Part shown: piece after piece, positions 4,716 through 9,868 of the stretch
Position numbering within the stretch: position 1 is the first letter of the stretch
Layout: each line of letters opens with the position of its first letter
Origin: Bacillota bacterium
GTDB lineage: Bacteria > Bacillota > Clostridia > Lachnospirales > Lachnospiraceae
DNA length: 9,868 bases
Reading direction: 5' to 3'
Assembly: GCA_023424995.1 (NCBI GenBank)
Contig: JAFADH010000315.1
Location: 1-9,868 of the forward strand
Notes under the pieces: model-generated
Told to the model about the DNA's origin: nothing
Seen by the model: the letters and a program-made list of their open reading frames with translations, nothing else
The model's database searches: none
Made by a program: the position numbers and the translations under genes

Positions 4716-4758
4716 GAGACTGTGAATGCAGAAGTGCATAGTCTCTTTTCTTTTTTTT
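4716..4758 (+). terminator. Strong intrinsic terminator, plus strand
   Basis: GAGACT (4716-4721) pairs with AGTCTC (4740-4745), and ATGCA (4726-4730) with TGCAT (4735-4739) inside it, followed by TTTTC and eight T (4746-4758). On the minus strand the tail is AATTCTTCC, so it serves plus transcripts far better. Confidence 0.85.
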
Positions 4759-4790
4759 TAAAGCGCAGAGACAATTGCGACCCTCTGCTA

Positions 4791-4820
4791 TCGGCCGTCC
4801 GGCAACCATACCGGGCGGCC
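4791..4820. terminator. GC-rich hairpin at the 3' end of the ABC operon
   Basis: CGGCCG-T-CCGG (4791-4801) pairs with CCGG-G-CGGCCG (4810-4820) around an 8-base loop. On the minus strand it starts 13 bases after the ABC stop codon and has one A-C mismatch and no T-tract. On the plus strand the odd pair is G-U and the tail is TCTTCTT. It probably protects the ABC mRNA end and may back up the plus-strand terminator. Confidence 0.5.
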
Positions 4821-4833
4821 GTCTTCTTACAGG

Positions 4834-6570
4834 TTACGCCTCCACGGCCCATCCGGAGTTTTCCTGCTGGATACCGAACAGCCTGGCATACAGACCATCT
4901 GCTTTGAGAAGCTCCGGTCCTGTGCCCTGCTCTGCCACCCGGCCGTCCTTTAACACGACAATGTTATCCGCACCTGCGATGGTACGGAGCCGGTGGGCGA
5001 TGACCACCACAGTTTTATCCCTGATCAGATGGGAGATCGCTTCCTGGATTTCCAGCTCATTCTCAGGGTCGAGGGAAGCTGTGGCTTCATCCAGCAGCAC
5101 GACAGGCGCGTCTTTCAGCAGGGCACGGGCAATGGATATCCTTTGCCGTTCGCCGCCGGATAATGTACAGCCGTTCTCACCGGTTAAGGTATCGTATCCA
5201 TCCGGCATCCGGGATATAAAGCTGTGGCAGTTGGCCAGCCGCGCCGCGTTTTCCACCTCCTTGCGGGTAGCTCCGGCCTTGCCGATGGCGATATTGTTAA
5301 AAATCGTATCATTGAACAGCACCACATCCTGAAATACAAAAGAAATCCATGTCAGCAGACGTTCCGGGTCGATTTCCCGGATATCCACACCTCCGATCAG
5401 TATGCGGCCTTTGTCCACATCCCAAAAGCGGGCAATCAGTTTGGAGAGCGTACTTTTTCCGCTGCCCGAAGGTCCTACCAGTGCCGTCACCTTCCCCTGA
5501 GGAATATGGAAGCTCACATTCCTGATGACGTCCTCCGACAGATAACGGAAGGTGACGTTCTCAAATTCTATGCTATAGCCTGATAAAGCAACATCGCTCC
5601 TGCCGGTCATGGGAGCTTCCTCGTAGACAGCGTGGATACGTCTGAGGGACAGCAGCGAATACAGCAAGTCACCCCATAATGCCAGCGGCGTTGAAAGACT
5701 GGTATAAATGCGGCTGGAAAAGATCAAAAACATCAGAAAATAAAGCAGCTCCAGACTTCCTGCCGTGACATAGCTTAACCCCGTAAAGATGGTAATCGGA
5801 ATACCAAAGCGCAATAGCATCATGGAAGCCGTTGTGAGAGAGCCGTTTACCGCCTCTGTTTTGATGCTGACCTTCATCAGACGGCGGTAAGCCTGCTCCA
5901 GGCTTTTGGATCTTTCTCCGCCCATGCCGAATGCCTTGATGACCCTGATGCCCTCCAGATACTCCTGCATTTGCTCCGCTGCGTCCAGCTTGCTTTGCAG
6001 ATGCTCCTTTCCGATACGGCCGTGCATTCTCCGGCACAGCAGCAAAAAGCCGAAGGAGAACGGCACACTGATGAAGATGGCCAGCCCCATGCGCCAGTCA
6101 AAGAGCATCAGCAGCGTGCAGGTAAGCAGCAGATTGATAAGCGTCCCGCCAAACTGGGGAATAATCGAAGAAAAGCTCTGCTCGATCGTGGCGCAATCGC
6201 TCATCATGTTCACGGTGATTTCCGTCAAATCCTTTTTCCCAAAGAAGCTTAGAGGCAGCTTCCTCAGATGCTCGGCAAGACCCGTCCGCTTCTCCTCCGC
6301 AGCCTCATAAGCGGTCACATAGGTTTTCCCGTATTCATAACGGTGGGCGGCAAAAGCCAGTGCAACGATAGCTGACGCACCGGCCGCCCATGCCCAGAGC
6401 CGCTCCCAGTCCACCTCTTTGCCGAAGAAAGGGTTTAATATTTCCACAAAGGCAATCATAAGCACCATCACCGGTAAAGACAGAGTGACCTGTGCGAGGA
6501 AGGATGAGAAAATGGATCTTTTGAGATCCTTATTGGATTTTTCCGATAATAACAGCAATCTTTTTAACAT
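4834..6570 (-). CDS. ABC half-transporter (membrane domain plus ATPase), second gene of the pair; YbtQ/IrtB-like
   Basis: A 578-residue inner-membrane half-transporter. The N-terminal half is a type-IV ABC membrane domain with about six segments (near 20-48, 57-75, 140-158, 162-180, 247-270 and 275-300). The C-terminal ATPase has Walker A GPSGSGKST (366-374), Q-loop Q414, signature LSGGERQR (470-477), Walker B VVLLDEAT with D494 and E495, and H526; all catalytic residues are intact. ATG 6570 has AAGGAGG 7 bases upstream; the in-frame ATG at 6603 has none. It lies 71 bases after the first ABC gene with no terminator between, so they most likely form a heterodimer. The regulator next door suggests siderophore or metal-chelate import rather than drug export, though sequence alone does not separate these. 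Confidence 0.9.
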   Translation of the reverse strand: MLKRLLLLSEKSNKDLKRSIFSSFLAQVTLSLPVMVLMIAFVEILNPFFGKEVDWERLWAWAAGASAIVALAFAAHRYEYGKTYVTAYEAAEEKRTGLAEHLRKLPLSFFGKKDLTEITVNMMSDCATIEQSFSSIIPQFGGTLINLLLTCTLLMLFDWRMGLAIFISVPFSFGFLLLCRRMHGRIGKEHLQSKLDAAEQMQEYLEGIRVIKAFGMGGERSKSLEQAYRRLMKVSIKTEAVNGSLTTASMMLLRFGIPITIFTGLSYVTAGSLELLYFLMFLIFSSRIYTSLSTPLALWGDLLYSLLSLRRIHAVYEEAPMTGRSDVALSGYSIEFENVTFRYLSEDVIRNVSFHIPQGKVTALVGPSGSGKSTLSKLIARFWDVDKGRILIGGVDIREIDPERLLTWISFVFQDVVLFNDTIFNNIAIGKAGATRKEVENAARLANCHSFISRMPDGYDTLTGENGCTLSGGERQRISIARALLKDAPVVLLDEATASLDPENELEIQEAISHLIRDKTVVVIAHRLRTIAGADNIVVLKDGRVAEQGTGPELLKADGLYARLFGIQQENSGWAVEA

Positions 6571-6641
6571 GTATATTCCTCCTTTATCCCCAGGAAATAT
6601 CAATTATTTTTCAATTCGTTATTAATACTTCTTAGCCGGAC

Positions 6642-8435
6642 TTATGCCAGCTTCCATGTGAGTGCCCTGCAATAGACGTCCCACATCTGCCTGTATTTGG
6701 CGCCGTTATGAATCAGCTCCTCATGAGTTCCCTGTTCCACAATGCGTCCGTCGTCCACCACCACGATTTTATCGGCGTTCTTAATGGTGGACAGGCGGTG
6801 CGCAATGACGATGACGGTTTTGCCCTTCATCAGCTTTTCCAGGGCAAGCTGTATCTTCTGTTCGTTCTCAGGATCGGCAAAGGCCGTTGCCTCGTCCAGA
6901 ATCACAATAGGCGCGTCTTTGAGTATGGCTCGCGCGATGACGATGCGCTGGCGTTCACCTCCCGAAAGGTAGGTTCCCCTGCTGCCCAGCACGGTGTGGT
7001 AACCGTCCGGCAGCCGTTCAATGAATTCATGGCACATGGCGGCCCTGGCGGCGGCAACCGCCATCTCGTCGGTTGCGCCTTCATTGCCGGTCTTGATGTT
7101 ATCAAGAATGCTTTTCTTGAACAGGAACACATCCTGGAATACAAAGCTTATGTGCTTCATAAGCTGATCAAGCTCTATATCCGCGACATTTACCCCTCCG
7201 ACGGATATCGTTCCGCCGCTGATATCCCAAAAACGGGGAATCAGCTGTGCGATAGTGCTTTTCCCGCTGCCCGAAGGTCCTACGAGCGCCGTCACCTGCC
7301 CCGGCTGCGCCGTGAAACTCACATCATGAAGCGTGCCGCAGGCATCCTCCTCATTATAGGAAAAGGCCACATGTTCAAATGTTATGCCGTATCCGTCCGG
7401 GTCTCTGCGGACTATGCCGGTTTTCAGGACGGGCGTATCAAACACGCTTCTTATGCGCTTCACGCTGGAGACCACCATAAATCCCTGTACAAAGATATAC
7501 ATCAGCTTGGAAATCGGTCCCGCGATTCCCATACTGAAAACAAGATAAAACAAAAATGATATTGCAAAAGCCCGGTATTCCGGCGCTCCGCTGCCGATGA
7601 GAATGCCCACGGGCAGCAGAAAAAGAAACACGGAATTGAGCAGCACAAGAAACGCGCAGTACGAATTCTTGACCGAATGGGTATATTGGATCGCGCAATC
7701 CCGGTATCGGATAATGGTGTCATGGAATTTACGGAAGGAAAAGACCGTTTGATTGAAGGCCTTGACCACGGAGATGCCGCGCACATACTCCACTGCGGAG
7801 TTGTTCATTTTATCCTGCAGGTTCTGGAAGGTCTCCATGAACTCGCGCGATTTAGGATTGGAAAGGCTGACGGCCTGAATGACGAAGCTCAGAACGATGG
7901 GCACAAAGCACGCAAGGCCCATCCGCCAGTCAAATATAATCAGAACCATCAGCATCACGACCGGCGACACAAGGGAAGCAACGGCGTCGGGAAGCTGGTG
8001 GGCGATGAACATTTCGACCTTCTCAACATTGTCATCCATAAGCTTACGCAGCTTACCGGTGGCGTTGGACGTATGAAAGCCCATAGGCAGCTCGGAAATA
8101 TGCTTTGCAAATTTCATGCGCAGTTCAAACAATAGGTTGTATGCCGCCGCATGGGACAGCATAGATGATACAAACATAAATAACAGTCCCGCAATAACCG
8201 CCCCCAGCGCCAGCCATGCATATCCTCCCACAATCTCTGCCGGTACTTCCCGTATGTTGTCTATGTGACCCAGCAGCTCGCGCAGAATGAAGTATACGAA
8301 GATGTACGGCGCAAATGACAACGCTGCGCTAAGTGCGGACAGGATACAGCTTAAAAACAAATTGACTTTCTTTTTGCCTGCAAGCTGCAAAAGCCAGGCA
8401 AGGTCACTTTCTCCTTTTTTCCGATGGTTCGGCAT
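6642..8435 (-). CDS. ABC half-transporter (membrane domain plus ATPase), first gene of the pair; YbtP/IrtA-like
   Basis: A 597-residue half-transporter with the same layout: membrane segments near 24-52, 70-95, 150-170, 173-190, 262-282 and 290-310, then an ATPase with Walker A GPSGSGKST (386-394), Q434, LSGGERQR (490-497), Walker B IVILDEAT (D514, E515) and H546. After Walker B it reads AFADPENE, a string I associate with YbtP/IrtA-type siderophore importers; most multidrug exporters have ASLD or SALD there. No substrate-binding protein gene is present, as in that family, which has an exporter fold but imports. ATG 8435 has AAGGAG 8 bases upstream; the frame opens at 8498 but without a ribosome binding site. 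It lacks the extra siderophore-interacting reductase domain of mycobacterial IrtA. Confidence 0.9.
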   Translation of the reverse strand: MPNHRKKGESDLAWLLQLAGKKKVNLFLSCILSALSAALSFAPYIFVYFILRELLGHIDNIREVPAEIVGGYAWLALGAVIAGLLFMFVSSMLSHAAAYNLLFELRMKFAKHISELPMGFHTSNATGKLRKLMDDNVEKVEMFIAHQLPDAVASLVSPVVMLMVLIIFDWRMGLACFVPIVLSFVIQAVSLSNPKSREFMETFQNLQDKMNNSAVEYVRGISVVKAFNQTVFSFRKFHDTIIRYRDCAIQYTHSVKNSYCAFLVLLNSVFLFLLPVGILIGSGAPEYRAFAISFLFYLVFSMGIAGPISKLMYIFVQGFMVVSSVKRIRSVFDTPVLKTGIVRRDPDGYGITFEHVAFSYNEEDACGTLHDVSFTAQPGQVTALVGPSGSGKSTIAQLIPRFWDISGGTISVGGVNVADIELDQLMKHISFVFQDVFLFKKSILDNIKTGNEGATDEMAVAAARAAMCHEFIERLPDGYHTVLGSRGTYLSGGERQRIVIARAILKDAPIVILDEATAFADPENEQKIQLALEKLMKGKTVIVIAHRLSTIKNADKIVVVDDGRIVEQGTHEELIHNGAKYRQMWDVYCRALTWKLA

Positions 8436-8458
8436 AAGTATCACTCCTTGTAATGATG

Positions 8459-8487
8459 TTGTATAACCGGCAACAATATTGTATAAT
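8459..8487 (+). promoter_or_regulatory. Candidate promoter of the AraC gene
   Basis: TTGTAT (8459-8464, weak), a 17-base spacer and a perfect TATAAT (8482-8487) give a start near 8494 and a leader of about 130 bases. TTGTATAA occurs twice (8459-8466 and 8479-8486), 20 bases apart, so these bases may also be a protein-binding site. It points towards the minus-strand ABC promoter. Confidence 0.4.
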
Positions 8488-8510
8488 AAGTTAGACATAT
8501 TTAACTCTAC

Positions 8511-8546
8511 TTCAATATAGAAGATGGCGGTTCATATTTCAATATA
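8511..8546. promoter_or_regulatory. Direct repeats TTCAATATA: possible AraC operator
   Basis: TTCAATATA occurs at 8511-8519 and 8538-8546, 27 bases apart. The copies cover the -10 and the -35 of the minus-strand ABC promoter. AraC-family regulators bind paired sites near the -35, so this is a plausible operator. A 9-base AT-rich repeat can also come from the promoter boxes themselves. Confidence 0.35.
8514..8542 (-). promoter_or_regulatory. Promoter of the ABC transporter operon
   Basis: On the minus strand TTGAAA (8542-8537, 5/6), a 17-base spacer and TATATT (8519-8514, 5/6) predict a start near 8507 and a leader of about 70 bases to the first ABC gene. It lies in the divergent region shared with the AraC-family gene, as expected for a target of that regulator. 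Confidence 0.5.
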
Positions 8547-8589
8547 TATGGAGCAAAGGCTCCCTTAGCTTCAGTTAAAGCTCCGCCAT
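8524..8589 (+). other. Three-way-junction-like leader structure before the AraC gene
   Basis: ATGGCGG (8524-8530) pairs with CCGCCAT (8583-8589) and encloses two hairpins: GGAGC-AAAG-GCTCC (8550-8563) and AGCTT/AAGCT (8567-8582). A second GCTCC at 8580-8584 can compete for GGAGC, giving an alternative fold. T-rich GTTTCTATTTTG follows. It lies wholly in the predicted AraC leader, 36 bases before the start codon. No known riboswitch core is recognised. Confidence 0.35.
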
Positions 8590-8624
8590 GTTTCTATTTT
8601 GTGCCGTACGGGAGGTAAAAGTAT

Positions 8625-9590
8625 ATGACGATCTATGGAATGGAACAATATATGGCGCATGTTGAACAGCACTTTGGGCTGAAAAAGGAAGCCGGGACCG
8701 ACTATATCCGTTATACCCTGCCCCAGCAGATGGGAAACGGATTTTTTGAGCTGTTCGATACAGGGGAGCAGTTTCAGGTTTGGATCACCCATGCTGAGCT
8801 GAACCAGGACGTCTCATTGTCATATGCCCAGAACGATAATACCTATATCGGCCTCTCTTATATTGAGACGGATGCCCGGAGGGAGAATGCCGCGGCGGAC
8901 AAAGCCTCAAATACCCTCCAGGCATTGCGGACGTCCCGTTCATTGCCTTCGGACGATGTCGTACAGGGGATATGTAAGGCAAATATGCCGCTGCATGCCG
9001 TCAATATTCTGATATATCAGGACTTTTTCTGCCGTTATGTAAGCAAAACCCATACGGCTTCCTATTTTGACATCATCAAAATGCTGCAAAGCTTTGACGA
9101 GCAGACCTTTATGCATGGGCTGTATCCCATACTGGCCGGAATGCTGCATTGTCCCTATAAAAATACGGCAAGAAGCCTGTTCATGAAAAGCCGGGTGTAT
9201 GAAACCGCAGCCCATCTCATATCCTTATGTGATGATGAATGCGCACAGCCTGTCATTTCCTTAAGTACGTTTGACGCAAGGCAAATTCGTAAGGTTCCCG
9301 ATATTCTCCGGGAGCACATGGAGAACCCGCCTTCCATATCCTCCCTTTCACGCATGGTGGCGCTGAATGAATTCAAACTGAAAGCGGGCTTCAAGCAGGT
9401 TTTTAATACGACTATTTATGAACACCTGCGCCAATTGCGGACAGATGAAGCGATGGAATTGATGAAAGAAGATTGGACCCTGGAACAGATTGCTGAGAAA
9501 GTTGGATATAAAAGCCTGCGCGGCTTTACACAGGCTTTCACAAAATGCACCGGAAAGACCCCCGCCGAATGGCGCAGGCAGCGTGTATGA
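8625..9590 (+). CDS. AraC-family regulator, PchR/YbtA-like
   Basis: A 321-residue cytoplasmic regulator. The C-terminal 90 residues hold the two helix-turn-helix motifs of the AraC family: ISSLSRMVALNEFKLKAGFK (238-257) with the following F and YEHLRQLR, and LEQIAEKVGY (286-295) with FTQAFTKCTGKTPAEWRR (301-318). The N-terminal 230 residues form a sensor domain of the type seen in PchR/YbtA-like siderophore regulators, with 'GFFELF' early on and 'MPLHAVNILIYQDFFCRYV' in the middle; this is a resemblance, not a proven match. The ATG at 8625 has GGGAGG 9 bases upstream. It is divergent from the two ABC genes and probably activates them when the chelate is present. AraC regulators of this group often control their own gene as well. 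Confidence 0.9.
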   Translation: MTIYGMEQYMAHVEQHFGLKKEAGTDYIRYTLPQQMGNGFFELFDTGEQFQVWITHAELNQDVSLSYAQNDNTYIGLSYIETDARRENAAADKASNTLQALRTSRSLPSDDVVQGICKANMPLHAVNILIYQDFFCRYVSKTHTASYFDIIKMLQSFDEQTFMHGLYPILAGMLHCPYKNTARSLFMKSRVYETAAHLISLCDDECAQPVISLSTFDARQIRKVPDILREHMENPPSISSLSRMVALNEFKLKAGFKQVFNTTIYEHLRQLRTDEAMELMKEDWTLEQIAEKVGYKSLRGFTQAFTKCTGKTPAEWRRQRV

Positions 9591-9628
9591 CTGACGGAAT
9601 ATAAACCTGAAGCAAAAGCGGCGTCAGT
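9590..9628 (+). terminator. Weak stem-loop after the AraC gene
   Basis: ACTGACG (9590-9596) is perfectly complementary to CGTCAGT (9622-9628) with a 25-base loop, directly at the stop codon. The tail ATAATTC is AT-rich but not a T-tract, so termination here is uncertain. Confidence 0.3.
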
Positions 9629-9868
9629 ATAATTCATCCATAATGTATTCAAGAGCGCTTCCAACGCAGTCTGCTCTCGCCGTTCTAATTATGTAATGAT
9701 TCCGCCAGGTTCTTTAAAGTATTGATTATAAAAGAGTTCAAAAAATTGCAGACTTTAAGCCATATGCTCAAAAATAACGATAAAATACCAATGAGAAGCC
9801 GGCACGATGCACTTGACCGATTCGCACCGAGCACCCGACGGGTGGCATGGGGTCCTGCTTATGATTAA
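9629..9868. other. Right-end stretch without a supportable gene
   Basis: Two short open frames are visible: a minus frame open from the right edge to TAA at 9757-9755 (37 codons), and a plus frame ending at TAA 9866-9868, the last bases of the window. Neither has a ribosome binding site or a recognised motif, and they overlap, so at most one is real. The last 80 bases are clearly richer in GC and contain a CACCC-GAC-GGGTG hairpin (9831-9843). This may be the edge of a repeat or of the next gene's leader. Confidence 0.35.

Larger units (their letters stand above)
4573..4758 (+). ncRNA. Candidate small RNA of about 185 bases
   Basis: An orphan transcription unit: a plus-strand promoter (4538-4566), a 5' long stem (4574-4655), an AU-rich middle containing a small CAATA/TATTG hairpin (4672-4686), and a strong terminator (4716-4758). 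No ORF with a usable start is inside. The preceding XRE gene has its own terminator, so this unit is separate. The next plus-strand gene is about 3.9 kb away and the following genes run the other way, so it is not a leader. I do not recognise a known RNA family. Promoter plus terminator without an ORF is good but indirect evidence. Confidence 0.4.

Noticed and set aside
4722..4907. Plus-strand frame starting GTG inside the terminator
   Set aside because: It runs through the terminator hairpin and T-tract and into the 3' end of the ABC gene; transcription would end before it could be made.
6708..7559. Plus-strand open frame of 283 codons
   Set aside because: It is fully antisense to the ATPase half of the first ABC gene, whose motifs are intact. 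Long antisense frames are common in such GC-richer coding DNA.
7677..8135. Plus-strand open frame of 152 codons
   Set aside because: It is antisense to the membrane domain of the first ABC gene; composition rich in His and Asn repeats typical of a shadow frame.

Overview
The window looks like a chromosomal segment of a low- to mid-GC Firmicute, most likely a clostridium of the Lachnospiraceae type. The reasons are AGGAGG-type ribosome binding sites before almost every gene, tRNA genes without an encoded CCA, TTGACA/TATAAT-like promoters, T-tract terminators and the protein families present. This placement is inference; no marker gene fixes the species.

Left part (1-1600). The window opens in the last codons of a plus-strand gene whose C-terminus resembles the winged-helix tail of AlbA_2/Fic-type regulators. 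A stem-loop that buries a ribosome binding site and a 13-codon Leu-rich ORF follows, then an intact APH-fold phosphotransferase (288-1250). Three tightly packed minus-strand tRNA genes come next: Glu(UUC), Tyr(GUA) and Ser(GCU).

rtcB region (1617-3450, minus strand). Reading leftward there is a good promoter, a 41-codon ORF with its own ribosome binding site, a terminator-like hairpin, an RtcB RNA ligase with all catalytic residues, a small XRE/Cro-type DNA-binding protein, and after 43 bases the three tRNA genes. An RNA-repair ligase, a regulator and tRNAs therefore lie on one strand with no terminator clearly ending that transcript between them.

Intergenic region 3450-4087 and XRE gene. 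Bases 3462-3650 on the plus strand can fold into five consecutive stem-loops, downstream of a possible extended -10 promoter and upstream of a near-perfect Shine-Dalgarno that leads only into an 11-codon ORF. No gene follows until a second XRE-family regulator (4088-4435) with its own promoter and terminator. Bases 4538-4758 contain a promoter, a long inverted repeat and a strong intrinsic terminator but no ORF: a candidate small RNA of about 185 bases.

Right part (4834-9590). Two adjacent minus-strand ABC half-transporters (TMD-NBD) and a divergent AraC-family regulator form the AraC/ABC/ABC arrangement known from YbtA-YbtP-YbtQ-like and IrtAB-like siderophore uptake loci. The coding DNA here looks richer in GC than the left half. 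The divergent intergenic region carries face-to-face promoters, 9-base direct repeats and a three-way-junction-like leader before the AraC gene. The last 280 bases hold no gene I can support.
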